A stretch of DNA of 64,000 nucleotides from positions 124,001 to 188,000 of the forward strand of contig CAYWSX010000001.1 of assembly GCA_964461115.1 (NCBI GenBank), given 5' to 3'. This DNA is from RGIG2134 sp964461115 (lineage in GTDB: Bacteria; Cyanobacteriota; Vampirovibrionia; Gastranaerophilales; Gastranaerophilaceae). Shown piece by piece: positions 1-7,346 of this stretch. A model generated the notes under the pieces. That model did not search any database, was not told where the DNA came from, and saw only the letters and a list, made by a program, of their open reading frames with translations. Made by a program: the position numbers and the translations under genes. Numbering within the stretch: position 1 is the first letter of the stretch; each line of letters starts with the position of its first letter.

Positions 1-1026
1 AAGAAATTAGGCTTCGATGATATAGACAAAAAATTGGAAAAAATCTATGCAGCAGACGACAATGAGGCAAATAACGCAATAAAAACTCAACTTACAAAAG
101 CAATCAAAGAAGTTAACAAGCTTAAAGAAGACATCGACTCAGAAGATAGCTTTAGCAAGAAAGCTCAATTGAAAGCCAAAGTCGCAAAACAACTTGATGA
201 AATTAAGAACATCTTGAAACAAAATGCAACTGCAAGCAGCACCGGTAATGCAGCCGCTGCAACTCCTCAAGCAGAAGACAATGAGATATCAAAAGATGAT
301 TTCAAAACAGACAAGATAACTGAGCGTATGGAAAAAATCGGCTTCGACAATACGACCGATGAATCAAAAGTAGTTTTGGCACTAATTGCTAAGCTAAAAG
401 ACCCTGCGAAAGAAAAAGAATTAATTAAAATTCTACAAAAGGCAGACAAAATTGAGGATTCTGACGACGCAAGAAATTCATCTGCGACCGACGCAAAAGA
501 AAAAATTGCAGAGCAACTAAAAGAATTTATAAAAAACAACGGACATGTTTTGAAAACAAAAGATGAGAAAAATTCTGAAGAGGTCAACAAGGCAAATTCT
601 AAAGATATAGCCGAAAGTCTTTGTGAAGAAATTACCGATAAAGTCTTTGATAATGATTTGTTCGAAGAAGCTTGCAAAAGAATAAACAAAGATAATATAC
701 TTGAAGTTTTAGACGAATATGAAAAAGCCGATAAAAATAAAAATGAAGAAGATCTTTGGAAAGCAATACAAGGCGAGTGGATGACCACAGCAACAAAAAA
801 AGAATGGTATGACTATATTGTAAATGCATTAGAAGGCAAAGCTAAAGACCTTGGCATAAAGCCTGAGCAAGATACAGATTTTGTTGATTTCAAAAATAAA
901 TATAAGAAAGAATTCAATAAAACCTTCTGGTCTTTTGAAGACACCGATGAAGGAAAAGTCAGAGAAAAATTCTATACAGTACTAAAAAAAGTTAAAGCTG
1001 CGCAAGCAAAACGAGATGGAAAATAA
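1..1026 (+). CDS. charged helical protein, 5'-truncated by window edge
   Basis: The frame is open to the left edge, so the gene starts outside the window. The visible 341 residues are dominated by Lys, Glu, Asp and Asn, have no membrane segment and no Cys cluster except one Cys-containing helix, and read as mostly helical. A short motif recurs: KLGFDD at the left edge and KIGFDN roughly 110 residues later, each followed by a helical stretch, which suggests divergent tandem helical modules separated by an Ala/Thr/Ser/Asn linker. I do not recognise the family. The gene ends just before a strong hairpin terminator. The low-complexity composition fits a cytoplasmic or secreted structural protein, but nothing shows which. 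Confidence 0.75.
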   Translation, partial: KKLGFDDIDKKLEKIYAADDNEANNAIKTQLTKAIKEVNKLKEDIDSEDSFSKKAQLKAKVAKQLDEIKNILKQNATASSTGNAAAATPQAEDNEISKDDFKTDKITERMEKIGFDNTTDESKVVLALIAKLKDPAKEKELIKILQKADKIEDSDDARNSSATDAKEKIAEQLKEFIKNNGHVLKTKDEKNSEEVNKANSKDIAESLCEEITDKVFDNDLFEEACKRINKDNILEVLDEYEKADKNKNEEDLWKAIQGEWMTTATKKEWYDYIVNALEGKAKDLGIKPEQDTDFVDFKNKYKKEFNKTFWSFEDTDEGKVREKFYTVLKKVKAAQAKRDGK

Positions 1027-1028
1027 AA

Positions 1029-1056
1029 AAAGACGGAGATTACTCTCCGTCTTTTC
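1029..1056. terminator. hairpin terminator between convergent genes
   Basis: A perfect 9-bp stem (AGACGGAGA at 1031-1039 with TCTCCGTCT at 1044-1052) has a 4-nt loop, an A-tract before it and a T-tract after it. It lies 3 bases after the stop of the charged protein gene and can work in both directions. Confidence 0.85.
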
Positions 1057-1106
1057 ATTTTTTCATTTTTCATTTCGTCGCCCTGAATTTGTTTCAACCC
1101 AAAACT

Positions 1107-1193
1107 GTCATTCTGAACCCTTTAGGGTGAAGAATCTTTTTCAGCGCAGTGCCATAAATAGATTCTTCAATCGCTCCGCTCAATCAGAATGAC
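1107..1193. repeat. palindromic intergenic repeat (REP/MITE-like)
   Basis: Two nested inverted repeats make a long cruciform: GTCATTCTGA (1107-1116) with TCAGAATGAC (1184-1193), and GAAGAATC (1129-1136) with GATTCTTC (1161-1168). The pattern GTCATTCTGA...GAAGAATC is a widely seen type of bacterial intergenic palindrome. Only this one copy was noticed in the window. No ORF lies inside it. Confidence 0.6.
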
Positions 1194-1219
1194 GGGAAGA
1201 AGGATGACGCGATTATTTT

Positions 1220-2533
1220 CTAGCAGCAGCCGCAGCAGGGAATTTCTGATTTTTTCTGCCCGCTGAAGGCTTTTAATCCCGGATATTTTGCAGCATTACC
1301 AAGTTCTTGCTCAATTCTGATTAATTGATTGTATTTTGCAATCCTGTCAGAACGCGACGCCGAACCCGTCTTGATTTGCCCGCAGTTTGTAGCAACAGCA
1401 AGATCTGCGATGAATGTGTCTTCCGTTTCGCCCGAGCGATGAGAAGAAATAGCCGTATAGCCTGCTTCGTGTGCCATGTTTATTGCCGCAAGCGTTTCTG
1501 TCAACGTACCGATTTGGTTTACTTTGATAAGTATAGAGTTTGCAATATTTCTTTGAATGCCGGTCGCTAATCTCGATGTATTTGTCACAAAAAGGTCATC
1601 GCCTACAAGCTGGCACTTAGAACCTATCCTATCGGTAAGCATTTGCCATCCGTCCCAATCGTTTTCAGCCATGCCGTCTTCAATTGAAATAATCGGGTAT
1701 TTATTTACCCAGCCTTCAAGGAAATCGACCATTTCTGCGCTGGTAAAGCTTTTACCTTCGCCTGCAAGATCGTATTTTCCATCTGCATAGAACTCCGAAG
1801 ACGCAACATCAAGACAAATTTTTATTTGTTCTGTTGTATAGCCTGCTTTATCGATAGCTTCAAGAATTACCTGAATGCCTTCCTCATTAGAATCAAGGTT
1901 TGGCGCAAATCCGCCCTCATCGCCGACAGAAGTCGCAAGCCCCTTGTCATGAAGAACTTTTTTGAGTGTGTGGAAGACTTCTGCGCCCATTCTAATAGCT
2001 TCTTGAAAATTTGATGCACCGACAGGCGCAATCATAAATTCTTGGAAATCGATATTGTTGTCAGCATGCGCGCCGCCGTTAATTATGTTCATCATCGGAA
2101 CAGGGAGCGTGACAGCATTAATACCTCCGAGATATCTGTACAACGGCATTTCATATGCAAGAGAAGCCGCCTTTGCAACAGCCAGAGAGACCCCTAAAAT
2201 AGCGTTAGCGCCAAGTTTTTCTTTATTAGGTGTTCCATCCAAAGCAAGCATAATTCTATCAATTTCGTTTTGATTTGAAGCGTCTTCGCCTATGAGTTCA
2301 GGCGCGATAATCGAATTTATGTTATCGACTGCACCCAAAACACCTTTGCCGAGGTATACAGACTTGTCGCCATCTCTCAACTCTAAAGCCTCAAACTGTC
2401 CTGTAGACGCGCCTGACGGCACTGCAGCTCTTCCCACAACACCACAAGACAGAACAACATCAACTTCAACAGTCGGGTTTCCGCGCGAATCCAAAATTTG
2501 ACGCGACTTAACATCTTCAATAAATGTAGACAT
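1220..2533 (-). CDS. eno: enolase (phosphopyruvate hydratase)
   Basis: Converts 2-phosphoglycerate to phosphoenolpyruvate in glycolysis, in the cytoplasm. The 437-residue protein has the family's full length and motifs: the N-terminal SRGNPTVEV segment, GGAHADNNIDFQE, the GDEGGFAP loop, the metal-binding SIEDGMAENDW stretch, GDDLFVTN, and SHRSGETEDTFIADLAVA. The start has an AGGAGA site a few bases upstream and a promoter further up. It is transcribed away from the tRNA-Ile promoter. The C-terminus is odd: it ends IPCCGCC, whereas the next frame reads PAAAAARK and stops at 1213, so a one-base change in the GGG at 1238-1240 may have altered the tail. Confidence 0.97.
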   Translation of the reverse strand: MSTFIEDVKSRQILDSRGNPTVEVDVVLSCGVVGRAAVPSGASTGQFEALELRDGDKSVYLGKGVLGAVDNINSIIAPELIGEDASNQNEIDRIMLALDGTPNKEKLGANAILGVSLAVAKAASLAYEMPLYRYLGGINAVTLPVPMMNIINGGAHADNNIDFQEFMIAPVGASNFQEAIRMGAEVFHTLKKVLHDKGLATSVGDEGGFAPNLDSNEEGIQVILEAIDKAGYTTEQIKICLDVASSEFYADGKYDLAGEGKSFTSAEMVDFLEGWVNKYPIISIEDGMAENDWDGWQMLTDRIGSKCQLVGDDLFVTNTSRLATGIQRNIANSILIKVNQIGTLTETLAAINMAHEAGYTAISSHRSGETEDTFIADLAVATNCGQIKTGSASRSDRIAKYNQLIRIEQELGNAAKYPGLKAFSGQKKSEIPCCGCC

Positions 2534-2601
2534 AATTTTCTCCTTTTTAGGGCGAAAAATTTAATCAATACCGCCCATTTTTAACCATTATTTGCAGAAT
2601 A

Positions 2602-2630
2602 ATTATGCACTACATAAAAATCTTTTTCAA
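2602..2630 (-). promoter_or_regulatory. promoter of eno
   Basis: On the minus strand TTGAAA (2630-2625) and CATAAT (2607-2602) are separated by 17 bases, about 70 bases upstream of the eno start. Good sigma-70-type match; inferred from sequence only. Confidence 0.55.
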
Positions 2631-2695
2631 GCCTTTTTAACGCTATAAAAACTCATAACATTCAAATTCACCAAAATATTTCTTCAAAAAAATGT

Positions 2696-2724
2696 TTGAC
2701 AGAAGTTTTTGTGCATGATAATTT
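2696..2724 (+). promoter_or_regulatory. original tRNA-Ile promoter, left of the element
   Basis: TTGACA (2696-2701), 17 bases, TAATTT (2719-2724). The surrounding 40 bases match the promoter in front of the intact tRNA-Ile at 12411-12439 at 37 of 40 positions. It now drives only the broken tRNA fragment at 2794. Confidence 0.6.
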
Positions 2725-2793
2725 AGATAAGCAAACCAGACAAGAGTTTTACCACAAGCTTGAATTCGGTAAGCAACTTAACCACAAATTTGA

Positions 2794-2852
<59 letters not shown>

Positions 2853-2939
2853 TTTTAGAATTTCTCGTTTTTTAAACATAAGTCCTGTAAGGTTTTTAGA
2901 CTATTTTTCCCCGTTAATTATTTATTATAATTTTTCTTT

Positions 2940-2995
2940 GTGGGGGCGTTTGTGGGGGCTTTCGAAACTTTCACACATTTTGCTGATTTTCACAC
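2940..2995. repeat. left-arm repeat cluster of the element
   Basis: GTGGGGG occurs twice (2940-2946, 2952-2958) and TTTCACAC twice (2969-2976, 2988-2995). A matching pair set lies inside the right end (12316-12375). Paired short repeats near both ends of an integrated element are typical of integrase arm sites or excision-factor sites; this role is inferred. The second pair overlaps the 3' end of the neighbouring gene. Confidence 0.4.
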
Positions 2996-3459
2996 GTATC
3001 ACCGCAATCAACATCATGCTTAAACAGCCAAAAGAGGCTTAGAAATTCATGTTTAAGACAGCGTTCACGTGGAACGATGTTGTTATTCATATCAAACACA
3101 ATTATATCCCATTTTTGCGGGTCTTTTTGGCTCTCAAAATAATGTACTTTCAGTAACTCCAGCGTTAAAATATCAACCGCAAGATAGGTTCTGATATAAG
3201 CTAGTATTTCTCGGTTTTGCCCAGCAACACCATATTGTCCTACTTGATTAGGAACAAGTCTATTCGCCTCAATCAGAAGGCTGATAATACCCTCAAATTT
3301 GTCGTTCTGCGCCGATACAAGCTCAATCACATCTGTAAATTTTTTCCCCGCCACATTCAAGGGAAGATTTTCTTTGTGTTTATCAGCCTTAGCCCGCAAA
3401 ACCCCATATTCTTCAAGCTCTTTAGATATTTTTGCTGTCATTTCCTCAAAATTACTCAT
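2971..3459 (-). CDS. element protein of unknown function (162 aa)
   Basis: I do not recognise the family. The protein has a coiled N-terminal half and a segment reading ILAYIRTYLAVDIL around residues 85-98, which resembles ILAYVNAYKLDVDRI at the end of the upstream gene's product, so the two may be distantly related or share a binding motif. There is no signal peptide or membrane segment. It overlaps the upstream gene by 8 bases, so the two are co-transcribed. It is the last gene before the left attachment site. Confidence 0.7.
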   Translation of the reverse strand: MSNFEEMTAKISKELEEYGVLRAKADKHKENLPLNVAGKKFTDVIELVSAQNDKFEGIISLLIEANRLVPNQVGQYGVAGQNREILAYIRTYLAVDILTLELLKVHYFESQKDPQKWDIIVFDMNNNIVPRERCLKHEFLSLFWLFKHDVDCGDTCENQQNV

Positions 3460-3895
3460 AGCCCATTATCCTATCTACGTCTAGCTTGTAGGCATTCACA
3501 TACGCCAATATATTCACACCCTCACTCACTGCAAAACCTCGAGGCTTGCTCTCATCCCTCACAAGCCTTTCAAATAGCTTGTTCCCAGCTATGTAATAGT
3601 TCTCATCACCCTCAAATCTGTAATAACCTAATTTACATCGTCTGTTCTCGTAATAATCCACATATCGCCCACAGCGACTGCTCCAGTCGATAAAATAATA
3701 TGTTCGGATGTAAGAAACAGGAAAATCCGCCTCAATCCCTATATTTACGCAAACAGGCACTCTATTTTGCTTCATTCTTTTATTAACCTCAAGCGCCAAT
3801 TTATGCGCTCTCTCTAAATCAGACCGCTGTATATTTGCGCCCAACGCGAATATATCCGCTATCTCGTTTTCTAAATCTTCAATAATCATTCTCAC
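3452..3895 (-). CDS. element protein of unknown function (147 aa)
   Basis: Not recognised. A soluble protein with a helical N-terminus (residues 1-45) and a Tyr/Arg-rich centre (YIRTYYFIDW, CGRYVDYYENRRCKLGYYRFEGD). It ends in ILAYVNAYKLDVDRIMGYE, similar to a motif in the next gene. The overlap with the downstream gene shows a two-gene unit. Its start follows GAGGTGAGA, a good ribosome-binding site. Accessory phage-type gene; function unknown. Confidence 0.7.
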   Translation of the reverse strand: MRMIIEDLENEIADIFALGANIQRSDLERAHKLALEVNKRMKQNRVPVCVNIGIEADFPVSYIRTYYFIDWSSRCGRYVDYYENRRCKLGYYRFEGDENYYIAGNKLFERLVRDESKPRGFAVSEGVNILAYVNAYKLDVDRIMGYE

Positions 3896-4026
3896 CTCAA
3901 AGAAATGGGCGCTACATCCCCGTTTGCCCTTGTTCCGTTAATTTTAAAGAAAAGGGGCGGGAGTCGACCCCATGCTATATACTAAATGTATTAGTATTCT
4001 CCCTAGGCATTTTCGGCTGCCTGACC

Positions 4027-4500
4027 TCAAGAGCTTAACGTATCTGGGCTTTCTCTTGATATGTACTTACCCTTCGATATTGACTGATTTCCTGCTTTTA
4101 AACGTTTTTCCAACTCCACAAACAATTCGGGATACATGGTATTTGCTTCTATAAACACTGGGTCTTGAGGGATATAGCAACAAAGTTTGATTTTTTCCTG
4201 ACTTTTGATTATCTCGTAAAGGTCAGCGATATTGGCATTTTTCCCTGTCGTCACAAATGGAACACTACCAAGCCATTCTTTTTTATCGCAATCAATAAAA
4301 ACATTATGGTATGGGGAGTATTGACTCAATTTTAGAATTGCTTTCAGCTCACTAAGTTCATGAGTCAATCTTTGTGATATCTGCTCTCTTTGAAGCCCCA
4401 TTCTACGTAATGAATACAACCTTACGTTCAAATCTTCGAGTTTCTTTTTGATAAGCGCGTAAGGCTCTAATTCTGTGTTTTGTTCTGTAAGAAATGCCAT
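4027..4500 (-). CDS. element protein of unknown function (157 aa)
   Basis: Start placed at the ATG at 4500 because GGGGGA lies 5 bases upstream; a TTG 45 bases further up lies in the operator region and is unlikely. The protein begins MAFLTEQNTEL, has a helical N-terminal half (residues 15-60) and a mixed second half with a CCYIPQDPVF segment. No membrane segment. The perfect palindrome at 4527-4551 sits just upstream, so this gene, and possibly the two beyond it, are probably controlled by the element's repressor. Function unknown. Confidence 0.65.
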   Translation of the reverse strand: MAFLTEQNTELEPYALIKKKLEDLNVRLYSLRRMGLQREQISQRLTHELSELKAILKLSQYSPYHNVFIDCDKKEWLGSVPFVTTGKNANIADLYEIIKSQEKIKLCCYIPQDPVFIEANTMYPELFVELEKRLKAGNQSISKGKYISRESPDTLSS

Positions 4501-4526
4501 TGTTCCCCCTGTTTTTATCTTAAACC

Positions 4527-4551
4527 AAATGTTTGATAATATCAAACATTT
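4527..4551. promoter_or_regulatory. palindromic operator, probable repressor site
   Basis: Perfect 11-bp arms, AAATGTTTGAT (4527-4537) and ATCAAACATTT (4541-4551), flank a 3-bp centre. It lies 27 bases upstream of the 4500 start and just downstream of the repressor gene, the usual place for a phage immunity operator. Binding by the neighbouring HTH protein is inferred. Confidence 0.6.
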
Positions 4552-4630
4552 AATTCAATATAACATATTTTACACATTTTCATACTAGCCAGTTAGGCTA
4601 TATAATGTGCAAAAAATCTAAAAAAATAAA

Positions 4631-5137
4631 TTAAGAAAAGAATTTTTTACTTAGCTTTAATAGTGTATCAGGCTCACATTTATATAATTTACAAAGGCTA
4701 ATTATGGTATCCGTGGTTAAATTACAGTCGCCATTTTCCAGTTGACTTAAACCCGCTTTTTTTCGGTCTGTCAATCTGCCAAGCTCTTCTAAGGATATCT
4801 GCCTTGAAGTCCTTAATTGTCTAAGTTTTTTGCCAATAGCTTTTTTTACTGCAACATTAAGATTATCAACATCTTGTTCACTGTCATTCATCGGTTCAGT
4901 TTCAAACTGATTATCTTTAGAGTATCCGAAAAAATATGTAGGTGATACATCAAAATAAACACAGATTCTTAATAGTAACTCCGTATTTATATATTTAGGC
5001 TCACTTTCAAGGGCTTGAACGGTACTAGGGTGAACGCCTATTTCTTCTGAAAATTTTTCACGCGAAATATTCCGAGACTTTCTCAATTGTTTTAATTTTT
5101 TTGAAAAGTTTTTATTTATGATATTAGGATTGCTCAT
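4631..5137 (-). CDS. phage-type repressor with two XRE helix-turn-helix domains
   Basis: DNA-binding regulator, likely the immunity repressor of the element. Two XRE/Cro-type HTH domains lie in one 168-residue chain: the first at about residues 10-68 (LKQLRKSRNISREKFSEEIG, then HPSTVQALE) and the second at about 98-160 (LRQLRTSRQISLEELGRLTD, then KAGLSQLENG). They are joined by an acidic linker. A single HTH plus a peptidase or oligomerisation domain is usual for such repressors, so the duplication is unusual and could let one chain hold both halves of an operator. No LexA-like protease domain is present. The palindrome at 4527-4551 is the nearest candidate site. Confidence 0.85.
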   Translation of the reverse strand: MSNPNIINKNFSKKLKQLRKSRNISREKFSEEIGVHPSTVQALESEPKYINTELLLRICVYFDVSPTYFFGYSKDNQFETEPMNDSEQDVDNLNVAVKKAIGKKLRQLRTSRQISLEELGRLTDRKKAGLSQLENGDCNLTTDTIISLCKLYKCEPDTLLKLSKKFFS

Positions 5138-5209
5138 TCTATTAATTTATAATTATAAGTAAATTATTTCTAGATGGTTATAGCAACAAATATAGAACTT
5201 TTCGGGAAA

Positions 5210-5698
5210 TTACAACTTTTTATAGTACCAAAGAATTTTCGAGCGGATAAAATCCCCAATCATTGAGGCTTGAACATCGGGATACGGAGGCAAATATATT
5301 ATGTCTATTTTCCCCGCTGAACTTGTTTTCGGGTTTTTAAGCCCAAACTCATAATGAGTTAAAACCGTTTCTGGCATAATCGGAATTTTGTATTTTTTAC
5401 AAAGTTTCGCGCAAAGTTTATAGCAAGCCTCAATCTGCATGCGTGTAATCGGATATTTCCCGACACTCTTAGCATTTTTAAAGCCAGCCATGGCACAAAC
5501 AGTAACCCCAATCGCCCCAGTATTTCCGCCGCCGCAGTGAGCCGCGTATTTGCCCGGGCTTACGTTCAAATTAGCTTCAGGGGAATAAATGCCGTTATAG
5601 ATACACCCCTTATCATCAATCAAAAAGTGATAGAAGTGTTTTTCATAAGCGCTCGGCTGATATCCGCCCGCAGTCCAGTGGATTATGATTTTTTTCAT
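5210..5698 (-). CDS. N-acetylmuramoyl-L-alanine amidase (endolysin-like)
   Basis: Cleaves the bond between the sugar and peptide of peptidoglycan. The 162-residue protein is a single Amidase_2/PGRP-type domain: IIIHWTAGG at residues 4-12 gives the first zinc His, AAHCGGGNTGAIGV in the middle is the family's second block, and LTHYEFG near residue 114 gives a further His, followed by GKIDIIYLPPYPD. No signal peptide and no separate wall-binding domain, as in small phage endolysins that need a holin. A one-TM holin-like gene lies at 8651. It faces the same way as the repressor and stands apart by about 70 bases. Confidence 0.85.
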   Translation of the reverse strand: MKKIIIHWTAGGYQPSAYEKHFYHFLIDDKGCIYNGIYSPEANLNVSPGKYAAHCGGGNTGAIGVTVCAMAGFKNAKSVGKYPITRMQIEACYKLCAKLCKKYKIPIMPETVLTHYEFGLKNPKTSSAGKIDIIYLPPYPDVQASMIGDFIRSKILWYYKKL

Positions 5699-5787
5699 GT
5701 GAAAACTCCCATATATTTATAGCAATCAGACTTCCCCGTAATAAAAGTTAGGCAGCCTGCTTTTCTAAAAATTACCCTATAAGCTAA

Positions 5788-5815
5788 TTGACAAAAAAAG
5801 AAAAATAGGTATTAT
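5788..5815 (+). promoter_or_regulatory. strong promoter, near-leaderless, for the 5822 gene
   Basis: TTGACA (5788-5793), 16 bases, TATTAT (5810-5815). Only 6 bases separate the -10 box from the ATG at 5822, so transcription should start at or next to the start codon. Confidence 0.6.
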
Positions 5816-5821
5816 AAGACT

Positions 5822-6199
5822 ATGCTATATACTAAATATAATAAACGCATTTGGGCAAATGCATTAGCTCTGGCTGGTTTTGCAATGGCTTTTGTTTGGT
5901 ACAAATTATTTTTCATGATTTTACCAAAAACATTGCACGACGTGAAAACAACTGACTCATTCAGTGATGTTGGATTTGGAATGAGTGTTTTTTTCTTTTA
6001 TGTTATTTGTTTAGTATTTTTACTTGTTTTTTGGATTATTAGCATAATCGAAAATAACAAGATAGAAGATTTACAAGTTGAAAAAATAAATAACGCGGTG
6101 AAAATACACTCGTTTTTGATATGGAGTGGGATTTTACTTTATACCGCGCCATTAATTTTAATTACTTGCTTTTTGATTTACCTAACATTTAGGTTTTGA
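5822..6199 (+). CDS. three-TM membrane protein, element cargo (moron-like)
   Basis: 125 residues with three hydrophobic helices at about 12-35, 48-76 and 95-123, joined by short charged loops. Not recognised. It is encoded against the direction of its neighbours, has its own strong promoter and converges on the DUF6973-like gene with one base between stops. Such independent membrane genes in prophages often act in the lysogen, for example in superinfection exclusion; that is an inference. Its first 16 bases (5822-5837) are an exact copy of 3972-3987. No Shine-Dalgarno site is visible, which fits a leaderless message. Confidence 0.7.
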   Translation: MLYTKYNKRIWANALALAGFAMAFVWYKLFFMILPKTLHDVKTTDSFSDVGFGMSVFFFYVICLVFLLVFWIISIIENNKIEDLQVEKINNAVKIHSFLIWSGILLYTAPLILITCFLIYLTFRF

Positions 6200-6200
6200 T

Positions 6201-7046
6201 TTATGCAAAAAGACCGTTAGGCTTTGAGCGATAATATCCGTCAACTTCAGTTCCGTCAGCTCTAGTGTATGGCTCAACCCATACTTTGCCCCCAGAGGTT
6301 ACTGAAATTTGAGTTCCAAAACCGTCATGCGGATGTACGTAATCAAGCTTTCCTTCCGAGACAAGTTTTTTGGCTTGTTCTTCCGTAGGATAGCCTATCC
6401 TTCCCTGCGCCATAATAGCAGGACTATCAAGATGAAACTCGTTTTGTGTAAGCTTTTTAACCTTTTCAAGTGTATATACTAAATTAGGAATTGGCTCGCG
6501 CTTTTTATTTTCAATCTGAAAGAATTTTGTTGAATTATATTTGCGTTTATCCTTTGGGTCGGTAATAAGCTTGCCTTGCTGCATATAGCTGGAAACACTT
6601 TCCGCAACCCAATCTTCAAGTTGTTTTTCACCCATTGAATATGGGTCAATGCCCTGTTTTTTTAAATTGCGAACAAGATTTAAAGCAATAGAGCGCCCTA
6701 CTCCATTGTTCCATAAATCCATATTGGACTCCGCAGGGTCAGCTTTTTGTAATATATTTACATATTCATGTAAATCGCCTGAAGCTTTGCTAAATCCGCC
6801 GCCATTTCTCAAAACCAATACGGCGGACATAAAAGCATGTTTAAATGCGTCAGCTTGATTGTTATGGGTGGGTGAACCGTCGGCAGAAGCTGTACTAAAA
6901 CCATATTTGTTTTGATACATAAGTGTTTTAGCTTTCATTTCATCAGACATCATATCGTTCCAATTTAGGGCGTTTGCTAATTTGTAATCTTTTCGCCCCA
7001 TACGTTCATACGGGCTTGGTTTGTAACTTGGGTTGTGGTTTGTCAT
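6201..7046 (-). CDS. DUF6973-like phage/effector protein
   Basis: The central part (about residues 60-125) reads NNQADAFKHAFMSAVLVLR, then HEY, then DLWNNGVGRSIALN. This matches the conserved pattern N-x-x-x-A-F-x-H-A and (D/N)LxNNxxGR of the DUF6973 family found in phages, plasmids and toxin-like proteins. The assignment is from memory of that pattern. The C-terminal third (from about 190) is a separate region ending YYRSKPNGLFA. No signal peptide. The start follows AAAGGAACAA. A promoter and a 13-bp inverted repeat lie about 130-190 bases upstream, so it is regulated on its own. Confidence 0.6.
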   Translation of the reverse strand: MTNHNPSYKPSPYERMGRKDYKLANALNWNDMMSDEMKAKTLMYQNKYGFSTASADGSPTHNNQADAFKHAFMSAVLVLRNGGGFSKASGDLHEYVNILQKADPAESNMDLWNNGVGRSIALNLVRNLKKQGIDPYSMGEKQLEDWVAESVSSYMQQGKLITDPKDKRKYNSTKFFQIENKKREPIPNLVYTLEKVKKLTQNEFHLDSPAIMAQGRIGYPTEEQAKKLVSEGKLDYVHPHDGFGTQISVTSGGKVWVEPYTRADGTEVDGYYRSKPNGLFA

Positions 7047-7175
7047 AATTTGTTCCTTTCGGTAATAATTCTAATACGCTCTCACATTGAATCTCTGTAA
7101 TTCCAGCCAGTGTTTAACTTCTGGGGTGTTGAGTTGTTGCCGCTTAACAGTGATTTTTCAAATGTGCAATATTAT

Positions 7176-7204
7176 ATTATAAACTACTGGACATACGTCT
7201 ACAA
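7176..7204 (-). promoter_or_regulatory. promoter of the DUF6973-like gene
   Basis: On the minus strand TTGTAG (7204-7199), 17 bases, TATAAT (7181-7176). The -35 box overlaps one arm of the inverted repeat at 7201-7237, so a bound protein would block it. The stretch 7047-7346 holds this site, the repeat and no gene. Confidence 0.55.
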
Positions 7205-7237
7205 CTGTATCTAAGTCCTGTACATAGATACAGTTGT
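7201..7237. repeat. 13-bp inverted repeat, probable operator
   Basis: ACAACTGTATCTA (7201-7213) and its exact complement TAGATACAGTTGT (7225-7237) flank 11 bases. It overlaps the -35 box of the promoter at 7176-7204. An operator fits best; a terminator is less likely because there is no clean T-tract on the minus strand. Confidence 0.5.
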
Positions 7238-7346
7238 TTGTAATTTTTCTTAATGAAAACATGTTGAAATTCAATAATAGCTTAATTTTTCATTCCAGCT
7301 CAGAAAACCGCCGATTATTACACTCTGTAACGATTTAGGCGATTTC

